Of a DNA stretch of 64,000 nt, positions 35,324 through 45,500 are shown piece by piece. The DNA comes from UBA1181 sp045601045 (GTDB taxonomy: Bacteria; Bacteroidota; Bacteroidia; Bacteroidales; Paludibacteraceae). The translations under genes were made by a program, and so were the position numbers. The stretch lies in NCBI GenBank assembly GCA_045601045.1, contig JAZRZA010000082.1, forward strand, positions 1-64,000, given 5' to 3'. Under the pieces are notes generated by a model. That model saw only the letters and a list, made by a program, of their open reading frames with translations. It was not told the DNA's origin and did no database searches. Positions within the stretch are counted from its first letter, which is position 1. Each line of letters opens with the position of its first letter.

Positions 35324-37435
35324 ATGGCAGACCAAAAGAAACCAAATTTCAAAAAAGAGTTCAAGTTCAACCTATACTGGGTGTACCTCATTGTGGGTGC
35401 CTTCCTTTTAGCCCTCCTGTTTATCGACGACAAACACGAGGAAAAGGAATTCACCTACGACCAAATCGAGGACTTCATCAAGAATGACGCCGTCGATAAG
35501 ATCGTCGTGATTGCCAACCAAAGCATCGCCAACATCTATATCAAACCGAATAAGATCGAGTACGTATATGGCACGGAGCAGGCCAAGAAGGTCAAGGAAG
35601 CGGTGGTGAACATCCAACTTCCTTCCGCAGACCGTTTTGCGGAGGATTTGCAGACCTGGCAAAAAGAGAAGGCCGCGAAAGATGCCGCGAAAGAGAAGAC
35701 GTCCGGACAAAATAAGAAAGAGGGTGAAGGATCTGCCAACGGCGCCATTAAAGTCAAATATGAGAGAGAGGCGGAGTACTTCCATCTCATCTCCGGCATT
35801 CTCCCGCTCCTTATCTTGGTGTTGATTTGGTACTTCATGTTCCGCCGAATGGGAGGTGGAGGCAAAGGCATCTTCAGCGTAGGAGAGTCTAAGGCAAAAC
35901 TATTCGATAAGAGCAACAAGGATAAAGTGACCTTCAAGGATGTGGCTGGATTGTCCGAAGCGAAAGAGGAGATCCAAGAGATCGTACATTTCTTGAAAAA
36001 CCCTGCTAAATACACCGAATTAGGAGGAAAAATTCCGAAGGGAGCCCTTTTGGTAGGCCCTCCGGGAACAGGTAAGACATTGCTTGCCAAGGCAGTAGCC
36101 GGCGAAGCGGATGTACCATTCTTCTCTATGTCCGGTTCCGATTTCGTGGAGATGTTCGTCGGCGTGGGTGCTTCCCGCGTGCGCGACCTATTCCGCCAAG
36201 CCAAAGAGAAGGCACCGTGTATCGTGTTCATCGATGAGATCGATGCGGTGGGACGCGCCAGAGGAAAATCCATCCAATCAGGTGGCAATGACGAACGGGA
36301 GAACACACTGAACCAACTCTTGACGGAGATGGACGGTTTCGGTTCCAACAGTGGCGTCATTATATTGGCTGCCACCAACCGCGCCAACATTTTGGACAAG
36401 GCATTGCTTCGTCCAGGCCGTTTCGACCGCCAAATCATGGTTGATTTGCCAGACGTCGTAGGACGCAACGAAATATTCAATGTCCACCTTCGCAACGTAA
36501 AGATTGACGACACCGTCGACATTGAGTTCCTAGCTAGACAAACGCCTGGTTTCTCAGGAGCGGATATCGCCAATGTCTGCAACGAGGCGGCGCTCATCGC
36601 CGCAAGAAAGGAGAAAAAAAGCGTTCAGAAGCAAGACTTCCTCGACGCCGTGGATCGCATCATCGGTGGATTGGAGAAGAAAAACGCTATCATGACGAAA
36701 GCGGAGAAGGCACTCACCGCTTACCACGAGGCAGGACACGCCACCGTAAGCTGGTTGTTGCAATACGCGAATCCGTTGATTAAGGTGACGATCGTTCCGC
36801 GCGGCCGCGCGCTTGGCGCCGCTTGGTATTTGCCAGAGGAGCGTCAGCACATCACCACCGCCCACTTGTTGGACGAGATATGTTCCACACTCGGTGGTAG
36901 AGCGGCGGAGGAGCTCACCTTCGGAGAGATCTCCACTGGCGCGTTGAACGACTTGGAAAACACCACGAAAAAGACCTACGCTTTGATCGCTTATTATGGA
37001 ATGGGCGACAAGTTGCGCAACATCTCCTATTACGACTCCACCGGTTCGGACTACTCCTTCTCCAAACCATACAGTGAGGAGACCGCCAAATTGATCGACG
37101 AGGAGGTACAAAAGCTAATCGACGAGCAATACGCCCGTGCCAAGGAGATCCTGACGGAGCATAAAGATGGCTTGAAAGAGTTGGCGGAACTGTTGATCGA
37201 GAGAGAGGTGATCTTCTCCGAAGACGTGGAACGCATCTTCGGCAAACGCCCTTGGGTCTCCCGTGCGGATGAACTGAATGCGGAGAGCGAAGAAAGAAGA
37301 AAGATCAAAGAGCGCGAAGCGGAGGTCAAAGAGAGCGAAGCGGAGACAAATAGTCAAGAGGATACTTCGGATGTTACCGCCGAAAAAGAAGAAACAGATT
37401 CGAATGACTTCACGCCAGAAGAATCACAAGAATAA
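35324..37435 (+). CDS. ftsH: ATP-dependent zinc metalloprotease FtsH
   Basis: 703 residues, membrane-anchored AAA+ protease that degrades misfolded and regulatory membrane proteins. Two transmembrane segments (about 17-36 and 156-173) flank a periplasmic domain with a Lys/Glu-rich stretch. Walker A is GPPGTGKT (245-252), followed by Walker B CIVFIDEIDAVGRARG and the second region of homology (LRPGRFDRQI). The protease site HEAGH is at 468-472. The C-terminal 60 residues are strongly charged and rich in Glu. It follows rsfS by 15 bases. Confidence 0.97.
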   Translation: MADQKKPNFKKEFKFNLYWVYLIVGAFLLALLFIDDKHEEKEFTYDQIEDFIKNDAVDKIVVIANQSIANIYIKPNKIEYVYGTEQAKKVKEAVVNIQLPSADRFAEDLQTWQKEKAAKDAAKEKTSGQNKKEGEGSANGAIKVKYEREAEYFHLISGILPLLILVLIWYFMFRRMGGGGKGIFSVGESKAKLFDKSNKDKVTFKDVAGLSEAKEEIQEIVHFLKNPAKYTELGGKIPKGALLVGPPGTGKTLLAKAVAGEADVPFFSMSGSDFVEMFVGVGASRVRDLFRQAKEKAPCIVFIDEIDAVGRARGKSIQSGGNDERENTLNQLLTEMDGFGSNSGVIILAATNRANILDKALLRPGRFDRQIMVDLPDVVGRNEIFNVHLRNVKIDDTVDIEFLARQTPGFSGADIANVCNEAALIAARKEKKSVQKQDFLDAVDRIIGGLEKKNAIMTKAEKALTAYHEAGHATVSWLLQYANPLIKVTIVPRGRALGAAWYLPEERQHITTAHLLDEICSTLGGRAAEELTFGEISTGALNDLENTTKKTYALIAYYGMGDKLRNISYYDSTGSDYSFSKPYSEETAKLIDEEVQKLIDEQYARAKEILTEHKDGLKELAELLIEREVIFSEDVERIFGKRPWVSRADELNAESEERRKIKEREAEVKESEAETNSQEDTSDVTAEKEETDSNDFTPEESQE

Positions 37436-37458
37436 AGTATAACATAACTGACAACGAA

Positions 37459-39996
37459 ATGACAAAATTGAGGACTTTTACGACAACGCTTGGTATGATA
37501 ATATCCATACTAGCAGCATGGGGAGAGTCAAAAATATCCGGACAAGTATTTGATCCGGAAGAGAGAACGTTGCCAATGGCAGACATTATCCTCTACGCCT
37601 CGGACGGTCTTACCCAAGTGCAAGGTGAGACAACTGACGATGACGGCAACTTCCTCATCGACGGACTTTCCATGGACGATTACGTCTTGGAGGTCAGTTA
37701 CATGGGCTACAAGAGCAAAAGGATCAACGTCTCCCTATCGGAGTCCAAACCGAATGTCCGCTACAAAAAAATAGTCTTGGTGGAGGACGCGGATATGCTA
37801 CAAGCTGTAGAGGTCTCCGCCACGCAGACATCGCTCAAGGTGGATATCGACAAAAAGGTATATAGGGTAAACACGAACGCCGTCTCCGAAGGAACTTCCG
37901 CATCGGAGATCCTCAAAGAGATTCCGTCCGTAGAGGTTGACGTGGAGGGAAAAGTTTCGCTTCGAAACAGTGAAAACGTGGAAATCTACATCAATGGCAA
38001 ACCAGCTGGTCTCACGGACGAAAACAGAGGCGACATCTTGGACCAATTGCCAGCCGGTAGCGTGCAACAAGTGGAGGTAATATCCAATCCATCCTCCAAA
38101 TTCGACGCGGAGGGTGCAGCTGGTATCATCAACATCATCATGAAGACGGATGGGAAAAAAGATGCCACCTATTACGGATCTGTCAACGCAGGCGTCTCCT
38201 ATCCTTGGAAGGGAAAAGCAAGAGGCAATGTCGGTGCCAACATCAACTACACGAAAGACAAATGGAGTTTAGCATCCAGCATCGGACTCAACCATAGGGT
38301 GATGATGGGTGGAGGCTACACCAAGCGAGAGACCTACCGAAACGACAACCCTTCATTTGAAGGCGACACTACCTATCTCGACCAAACCAGGGACCAAGAG
38401 ATGAATATGAAATCGGGGTTCTTCCGTTTGGGCGTGGACTACAGCGCCAATGCCAAGAATAAATTTGGATTGTCTGGTATGTTCTCTATGGGAAAAAGAG
38501 GAAATACCCAAGACCTGGATTTCTCTGATGGGGTTCTTATAGGAGGAGAGAAAGAACTATGGAACCAAACTTTACGTACGACCAACGCTGACGGTATGAG
38601 ATATATGGGTAACGTCACTTTCGACTATAAACATATCTTCGCGCCAGGTCAAGAATGGAGTTCGGCCATCACCTTCTCGCCCAACAAGAACGACAATGAC
38701 CAGACCTTCAATCAAGTTCCCACCTACCATTTCTTCCAACTAGCCGTTGCGGGAGACAAAGACAACTATGAACAGCACCAAGTATCCGAGGGGCACAACC
38801 GCACATTGGACATCCAATCCGACTATACCCAACAGATCACATCATCCATCAAGTTGGAGGCGGGTGTTAAGGCTTCCATAGCCACGCAAGGCAACCAAGT
38901 GACATCGGAGAGGAAAGATTTAGGCAGTGCCGTGTTCGTCGATGAACCAGAACTCCACAATGATTTTGAATTACGTCAGAATGTCTATGCGGCTTATGTT
39001 TCCTACGCACAAAAATTCGGCAAGTTTGGCATGCAGCTGGGCCTACGCGGAGAGTTGACAGACATCGCATGGGATCTCTTCTCGGCAGACGAGCACAGCG
39101 ATAAGAAGCCATACGGCAACCTCTTCCCATCCGCCTTCTTCTCTTACGCATTGAACGAGAAGTCGGAACTTCAATTGAGCTACACCCGCCGCATCAGCCG
39201 TCCTCGTAGATATTGGTTGAACCCCTATGTGAACGTTTCCGACCCTACGAATATCTATTTCGGTAATCCTAATTTGGATCCGGAAATCAGCAACTCGACC
39301 GAATTCAGCTACTTGCTGAATTTCAAGAAGCATACCTTCATGGCCTCCGTCTACTACAAGGCTACGCAAGACCTTGTCCAACAATACAGATGGATCTACA
39401 ACGACGCCATGTGGAGCACCCGCGCCAACCTCGCCACCTCCCATTCCGGCGGTTTGGAACTGATCATGAAGAATAATTTCAAGGTGGTGAACCTCACCTA
39501 CAACATCAACCTTTACGCCTACGCCTTGAAGGGCGGCCTCTTCAATGTGAGCACCGTCATCCCTGGCGAGGGTATCTTCGACAAGGAGGTCACCATCGAG
39601 GACAAAAGCAATTTCAGCTGGACAGGCCAGATCACGGCTGATTTCACCTTGCCAAAGTCCATCCGCTTTCAAGCGACAGGAAACTATCGCTCCAAGATCA
39701 AGACCGCGCAAGGATCGAACCTTCACAACTACAGCGTGAACCTCGGATTACGCAAGAGCTTCCTCAACCAGAAACTCACCGCATCCCTCGCTGTGAGAGA
39801 CCTGTTGAACTCCAGAAAGAGAAGATCCGTGACCGAAAGCGACGATTTCTTCCAAGAGTCGGAGTTCTACTTTAGCGGCAGAACATTCAATCTCAACCTC
39901 TCCTACAATTTCGGCAACTTGAAGGGTAAGGATAAGAAGGGCAAAGAGGGTAACAGACAAGGCGGAATAGAGGAGGACGATAGTTTTGATTTCTAA
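37459..39996 (+). CDS. TonB-dependent-type outer membrane barrel receptor
   Basis: 845 residues. After a signal peptide comes a carboxypeptidase-regulatory-like beta sandwich (about 27-105, GQVFDPEERTLPMADIILYA). A plug-like domain follows (about 140-235, ILKEIPSVEVDVEGKVSLRN, EVISNPSSKFDAEGAAGIINI), then a long beta-barrel of the OMP_b-brl_3 type ending LNLSYNFGNLKGKDKKGK. A Lys/Gly/Glu-rich tail closes the protein, and there is no SusD-like partner. It probably moves a ligand across the outer membrane, but the ligand is unknown. It is 23 bases after ftsH and may share its transcript. Confidence 0.88.
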   Translation: MTKLRTFTTTLGMIISILAAWGESKISGQVFDPEERTLPMADIILYASDGLTQVQGETTDDDGNFLIDGLSMDDYVLEVSYMGYKSKRINVSLSESKPNVRYKKIVLVEDADMLQAVEVSATQTSLKVDIDKKVYRVNTNAVSEGTSASEILKEIPSVEVDVEGKVSLRNSENVEIYINGKPAGLTDENRGDILDQLPAGSVQQVEVISNPSSKFDAEGAAGIINIIMKTDGKKDATYYGSVNAGVSYPWKGKARGNVGANINYTKDKWSLASSIGLNHRVMMGGGYTKRETYRNDNPSFEGDTTYLDQTRDQEMNMKSGFFRLGVDYSANAKNKFGLSGMFSMGKRGNTQDLDFSDGVLIGGEKELWNQTLRTTNADGMRYMGNVTFDYKHIFAPGQEWSSAITFSPNKNDNDQTFNQVPTYHFFQLAVAGDKDNYEQHQVSEGHNRTLDIQSDYTQQITSSIKLEAGVKASIATQGNQVTSERKDLGSAVFVDEPELHNDFELRQNVYAAYVSYAQKFGKFGMQLGLRGELTDIAWDLFSADEHSDKKPYGNLFPSAFFSYALNEKSELQLSYTRRISRPRRYWLNPYVNVSDPTNIYFGNPNLDPEISNSTEFSYLLNFKKHTFMASVYYKATQDLVQQYRWIYNDAMWSTRANLATSHSGGLELIMKNNFKVVNLTYNINLYAYALKGGLFNVSTVIPGEGIFDKEVTIEDKSNFSWTGQITADFTLPKSIRFQATGNYRSKIKTAQGSNLHNYSVNLGLRKSFLNQKLTASLAVRDLLNSRKRRSVTESDDFFQESEFYFSGRTFNLNLSYNFGNLKGKDKKGKEGNRQGGIEEDDSFDF

Positions 39997-40007
39997 TCAA
40001 ACTTCCC

Positions 40008-40247
40008 ATGAGCCACAAATTCTTCACCAACAAATCGTGTGAATATTTTCCCTGCCATAAAGGCGTAGCGGAAGAGGAGTTTAACTGCCTCTTCTGCTTT
40101 TGTCCTTTATACGCCTTGGGGGACCAATGCGGAGGCAACTTCACCATTCTACCTAGCGGCATCAAAGATTGTTCGTACTGCACCAAACCACACAAGGGGA
40201 CCATTGGCTATGATGATATTATCAAAAAATTAGGGGGCGCGAAATAG
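40008..40247 (+). CDS. small Cys-rich (PF04071-like) protein
   Basis: 79 residues with eight cysteines (11, 16, 27, 30, 32, 41, 55, 58) in the pattern of the Cysteine-rich small domain family. Examples are SCEYFPCHKG, NCLFCFCPLY and CSYCTKPH. A metal-binding role is likely (inference), and function is unknown. It starts 11 bases after the outer-membrane receptor stop. Confidence 0.85.
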   Translation: MSHKFFTNKSCEYFPCHKGVAEEEFNCLFCFCPLYALGDQCGGNFTILPSGIKDCSYCTKPHKGTIGYDDIIKKLGGAK

Positions 40248-40266
40248 GCAATAAACTCATAATTCT

Positions 40267-40274
40267 TATATTTG
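40267..40274 (+). promoter_or_regulatory. -7 element upstream of the pectin locus
   Basis: TATATTTG matches TAnnTTTG, 28 bases before the ATG at 40303. No TTG is seen at the expected -33 position. Confidence 0.45.
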
Positions 40275-40302
40275 CGATTGTAAAACAATCGATTGTACTA
40301 TT

Positions 40303-40770
40303 ATGAGCCGAAAAACACTATTAATCCCTATTTGTTTCTGCGTACTCTCCATATCCGCAAATGCGGGGACATTTGTCGTTAATCCTAACGAAACTTACAA
40401 CACGAATGATGTGCGCAAGATCGCCTTTGACCAACCAGGCAACCTTTCAGTGACCTTCACAGACGGGACATCCCGCTCCTACGAGCTCACCTCATTCCAA
40501 CGCATCTACTTCACCGAAGGATCCTCTACGGAGAGCTTCTCTCCATTGGGAAATAAAGAGATGTACCTCTACCCTAACCCCGTGTCGGAAATTCTCTTCG
40601 TGAACGGTTTGGCAAATGATGTCTCCTACAAGATATACAATATCCAAGGCACTGTTTTCATGGAAGGGACGACTTCTGACGGTAAAATCTTCACCAATGT
40701 GATAGATTTACCGCAAGGCATCTATTTTCTCTCCATTGAAGGAGATGTATTAAAGTTCATAAAGAGATAA
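40303..40770 (+). CDS. small T9SS-targeted secreted protein
   Basis: 155 residues with three parts. A signal peptide (1-21, ends SANAG) comes first. A beta-hairpin module follows (about 35-70), of the DGTxRxYxLxxFxxIYF type (TDGTSRSYELTSFQRIYF). The C-terminal part is a type A T9SS sorting domain (about 82-155) with the YPNPVSEILFV start, a central VSYKIYNIQGTVFMEG strand and the GIYFLSIEGDVLKFIKR end. There is no catalytic domain. A similar hairpin (KDGSRIDYLTSEVDSVVFV) begins the adjacent pectate lyase, which lacks a T9SS tail. It may be a cell-surface partner, or a remnant of a larger enzyme. Confidence 0.8.
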   Translation: MSRKTLLIPICFCVLSISANAGTFVVNPNETYNTNDVRKIAFDQPGNLSVTFTDGTSRSYELTSFQRIYFTEGSSTESFSPLGNKEMYLYPNPVSEILFVNGLANDVSYKIYNIQGTVFMEGTTSDGKIFTNVIDLPQGIYFLSIEGDVLKFIKR

Positions 40771-40780
40771 AACAAGCATT

Positions 40781-42532
40781 ATGAGAAAACAATACTTACT
40801 GGGAGCATTGTGCCTTGCCTCGTGCAGCCTCACTGCCCAAGACTCATTCCACCTCTTTTTGAAAGATGGAAGCCGCATAGATTACCTCACATCCGAAGTG
40901 GATAGTGTGGTTTTCGTCCACGAAAACAATCAAGGAGAACAACCCAATATTCCGGAAGAGCCCAACCAAGGTGAAGTGACCGAAGGAGCGGTGAAGATCA
41001 TCAACGCCGCCGGCTGGTTGGAATCGGCCTATGCGGAATGGACGCCCCTCTCCAACGCCTCCAACTACAACGTTTACTGCAAACCAGCCGCTGCCGCCAA
41101 TTACGAAAAAGTGGACGCCATGTTGGTGCGCGACTACGGCGACAAAATCCGTGTGGATGTATTGGGTTTAAAGGAGGGAAAGCATGACGTGAAAATATTG
41201 CCAGTGGTCAACGGAAAGGAGAGTGGAACACCTACCATCGTCTCCTTCGACGTGAAGGGCCACGACAGAAGCGGTTTCGCGCACATGGGAGGCGCCACAG
41301 TAGGAGCCTACAACAACGACGGTACTTTGAAGGAGAACGCGGTGGTCATCTACGTGACCGAAAAGAATAAAAGCACCCTTACGGCGGACGTGTTCACCTC
41401 CGCCACCAAAACGACGACGTGCACAGGCATCTCAGCGGTAATGACAGCCCTACAGAAGGGATACGAGACTCGTCCGTTCTGCATCCGACTCATCGGTCGA
41501 ATCACTGCAGCGGGAATGACGGACTCCGGGGACAGTAATAATCTCCTGTTGAAAGCCTCCAGCAAAGACCGTCCTGTCAAAAACGTCACCATCGAGGGTG
41601 TCGGCAATGACGCCACTTGCTACGGATTCGGCGTGCGCGGCATCCGCAACAACAACTGTGAATTCCGTAACCTCGGTATCATGCTTTTCGGCGACGACGG
41701 CATCGCCTTTGAGACCAACAACAAGAACTGCTGGGTACACCACAACGATATCTTCTACGGAACCGCCGGATCCGACTCGGACCAAGCCAAAGGCGACGGT
41801 TCCCTGGACGTCAAGGATGACTCCCAATACATGACCTTCTCCTACAACCACTTCTTCGACTCTGGCAAGATGTCGCTCTGCGGTATGAAATCGGAGACAG
41901 GCCCCAACTACATCACCTACCACCACAACTGGTTCGACCACTCCGATTCCCGTCACCCGCGTGTCCGCACCATGTCGGTGCATGTTTACAACAACTACTA
42001 TGACGGGAACGCTAAATATGGCGTGGGCGCCGTAATGGGCTCCAGTGTCTTCGTGGAGGCAAACTACTTCAGGAACGTCACCAAACCGATGATGTGCGCA
42101 GGTCAAGGCACCGACGCGCTCGGAGAGGGTACTTTCAGCGGCGAGGCTGGTGGTTTAATTAAGGCTTACAACAACTTCTTCGCGGAGAAACCCGCCAAGT
42201 TCAGTTACATCACCCAGAAGTCGAACGCGACCAGTTTCGACGCCTATGAGGTAACCAACCGCCAAGAGCAGGTTCCATCCAGCGTGAAAGCGGTATTGGG
42301 AGGAAGCCTTTACGACAACTTCGACACAAACGCCTCATTGATGTATTCTTACAGCGTGGACAAGGCGGAGGATGTGGCGAAAATCGTCTCCTCCTATGCC
42401 GGTCGAATGAACGGAGGCGACTTCTCTTGGAAATTCGACAACTCGAAAGACGACAGCGACTACTCGGTCAACGCCTCCTTAATGGCTGCCATCAAGGGTT
42501 ATCAAACCAAATTGGTGAAGGTATTAGGCTAA
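40781..42532 (+). CDS. PL1 family pectate lyase
   Basis: 583 residues. The signal has LASC at 12-15, which could be a lipobox, although cleavage after LTAQ is also possible. The hairpin module comes first (27-50), then a Glu/Pro linker and a fibronectin-III-like domain (about 68-155). The PL1 right-handed beta-helix (about 160-520) contains the GIAFETNNKNCWVHHNDIF block and the Arg-rich catalytic loop HSDSRHPRVRTMSVHVYNNYYDG (Arg391, 394, 396). It cleaves polygalacturonate by beta-elimination outside the cell. No T9SS tail is present (ends GYQTKLVKVLG). It starts 10 bases after the small T9SS protein. Confidence 0.92.
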   Translation: MRKQYLLGALCLASCSLTAQDSFHLFLKDGSRIDYLTSEVDSVVFVHENNQGEQPNIPEEPNQGEVTEGAVKIINAAGWLESAYAEWTPLSNASNYNVYCKPAAAANYEKVDAMLVRDYGDKIRVDVLGLKEGKHDVKILPVVNGKESGTPTIVSFDVKGHDRSGFAHMGGATVGAYNNDGTLKENAVVIYVTEKNKSTLTADVFTSATKTTTCTGISAVMTALQKGYETRPFCIRLIGRITAAGMTDSGDSNNLLLKASSKDRPVKNVTIEGVGNDATCYGFGVRGIRNNNCEFRNLGIMLFGDDGIAFETNNKNCWVHHNDIFYGTAGSDSDQAKGDGSLDVKDDSQYMTFSYNHFFDSGKMSLCGMKSETGPNYITYHHNWFDHSDSRHPRVRTMSVHVYNNYYDGNAKYGVGAVMGSSVFVEANYFRNVTKPMMCAGQGTDALGEGTFSGEAGGLIKAYNNFFAEKPAKFSYITQKSNATSFDAYEVTNRQEQVPSSVKAVLGGSLYDNFDTNASLMYSYSVDKAEDVAKIVSSYAGRMNGGDFSWKFDNSKDDSDYSVNASLMAAIKGYQTKLVKVLG

Positions 42533-42551
42533 TAAAAAACAATAGACTGCT

Positions 42552-45500
42552 GTGCGACAGATCTTAACACACCTCATCATCCTTCTGCTATGCGGGACAC
42601 TTTCGGCGCATGGCAAGGATTTCATCTTCACCCATTACGGTGGAGAGGATGGGCTGTGCAACGACTATCTCCACGACATCACACAAGACAGGCAAGGGTT
42701 CATCTGGATCGCGACGCACTACGGCATCAGCCGTTTTGACGGAAAGATGTTCAAGAACTACCTCCTCACGGATTACCCGGAGATGGAGCGTAACGATTTT
42801 TACCACGCCTTCTCTTCCATCGACAGCATGCCTCTTTTCGCCAGTTCTTACGGAACATTGGTCGCCTACGACAAGATCCAAGACCGATTCATCGACTACT
42901 CCACCAGAATATCCGATTCGAAATACACGGGGAATATCACAGGCATCTTCGCCCATCCCCAAGGAGGGGAATACCTCTCCACTTCCGATGGCGTGTTCAG
43001 TTACGACACACAGAACGGCAGATTCAGACCGGTCATCGACTCCATCGCATCGCTCGCCTTCCTATTAGACAACCACCTGCGCAGATGGGTTGGAAGCGGG
43101 GATGGGCTATTCGTATATGATTCAACAGGACGACGAGATGACCAGTTCGCTCCCCTCGCGGAGATACACGAGGTGAATAACATCCGACAACTCACTCCCA
43201 ACTTGATTCTGTTGGCTTCGGCCGTCTCAGAATCCTACATTGTCGAATTGGAGGAGAATGGCGCCTTCAAGCGATGTTCCTTGTTGCAGACGCCCTTCAG
43301 CCGCATCTCCGAGATTGTCGTCAGCAAAGAGAAAACGCTCTGGATCGGCACGGCCGGTAACGGCCTTTGGTACACGCCGATAGAACTACCGCTCCAATTC
43401 AAAAAGGCGACGCCCAAGAACATAAACGAAGATCTCCTAAAAAAGATCTCCGCACTCTACGAAGACGAGACGGGAAACATCTGGATCGGTACCCAAAACT
43501 CCGGACTTTGGCGTTGTACGCCTATCGAGCAAATGGAGATGTTCCACTCCAGCGACATTGGCCTTTCAAATCTTTACTGTTCCAGTTTCCTCGAAACTTC
43601 CGAGGGAGGATTGCTTGTCGGAACCGATGGCCAAGGAATTTGGGAGGTCGATTCCCTTTACCAGGGGAAAAGACACCTCACCGACCACAACGGGCTCTCC
43701 AGCAACAGTGTCCTCTCGTTGGAATATCTCCACAACCAGATTCTTATCTCCTCCTGGGGAGGCGCTATCATCCGATACGCCCCGGACAACAACCTTCTTC
43801 AAACGGAACCGATCCGATTAGAGCGTCCTCTCCTCACCATCAAATCCATCTGTTCGAATGGAAAGGAGGAATTCCTCGCCTGCACTTCAGGAGACGGCGT
43901 CTACGCCTATAAGAAGGGGGAATGGGAAAGAGTTCCTCTCCTACTCAATGGAGAGGCCGACAAGTGGACGCACGCCGCCTACTACTCTCCCCGCGAGGAG
44001 GCATACTGGATCCTTACCTCCCGAACCATCTGGCGAAAAGATGTGCATGGAATACGTGCCATCCTACCAGACCAAAACCTCACACCCAGCCACAATCCGC
44101 AAACCATCCACCAATGCGTATGCGACGATGAAGGTACCTTGTGGGTAGTAGCCAACAATGGCATATTCACCTTATTGCCCGGAGATAGTCTGTTGCAACC
44201 CGTGGAATATCTTCCCAGCGGATCTTATAAATCCATTTTACGGGACAAAGAGGGCAATCTGTGGTGTAGCGGCTCCAACGGAATCCTACGGGTGAACCCT
44301 CAGGGAAGAACTTTCAAAACGCTTTACCATTTACCCAACAACAACGACTATTTCGTGGAGAGGGCCATCTACCAAAGGAAGAACGGTCATCTGCTGTTCG
44401 GATGCAAGAATGGCTTCATCGTTTACAAACACGATGATGAGAAAAAGTGCGCGACCAGATACGCGGAATGGTCGGACCTATACATACAAAACAAACGAGT
44501 CACACCCGGCACCGCGCTGCTGTTGAACCCGCTCAACACCGACTCGGAGATCACCGTACCCTATAACCAGACCAATATCCGCCTATGTTTCGACATTGTG
44601 GATTTCTGTAATTATAACTCATGGAATGTGCAATACAGGATAATGGGGCTCGACTCCACCTGGACACGCCTTATCCAACGGGAAATCAACATCAACCACC
44701 TCCCCATCGGATCCTATCTTATCGAGGTGATGACCAAGGGCGATGAGTTCCAGCCCGGCAACATCATACTCCGACAAGCCATCGAGGTGGTGCCTGCTTG
44801 GTGGCAAACCATTTGGTTCAAATTGCTGACCGCTCTCCTATTGGGTCTCCTCGCCTGGACAATCATCAACCGACGCATCCAACGCATCAAGCGACAAAAA
44901 GAGGAGTTGGAGAAGATCGTCGCGGAACGCACCCATGAATTGGATGAAAAGAATCGTATCCTTCAGAACCAAAACATTGAGATAGAGTCTAAAAACATGG
45001 CCTTGCTCAACAGCATGAAGGAGAAGGACCAACTAGTCTCCATCATCGCCCATGACCTTAAAAATCCGATGTTCGCCATCGTCTGTGGCTTGGAACATGC
45101 CATGCAGGAGCAAGGCGACAATGGCCGCTCTCTCGCCCCAATCCACCACTCGGCAACATCCTTACAAAACGAAATGGTCAAACTATTGGATTGGGCCACA
45201 GAGGGAAAGAGTTCCATGCGATGTGAAATGCACCCCATCGACGTGGCCGCCTTAACCCACGAAATAATACTTTTGCTACAAGGAATGTCGCAGGAGAAGA
45301 AAATCGACATCACCATAGAAGCGAAGGCCAAGCATTGCGCCATAGCCGATGAAAAGATGCTCTCCACCATCATCCGTAACCTAATCACCAACGCCCTAAA
45401 ATTCACGCCTACGGGAAAATCGATCCACATCGACATTTACGAAGAGGCGGATGAACTATGGTTTAAGATCAAGGATGAAGGCGTCGGCATGTCGCCTCAA

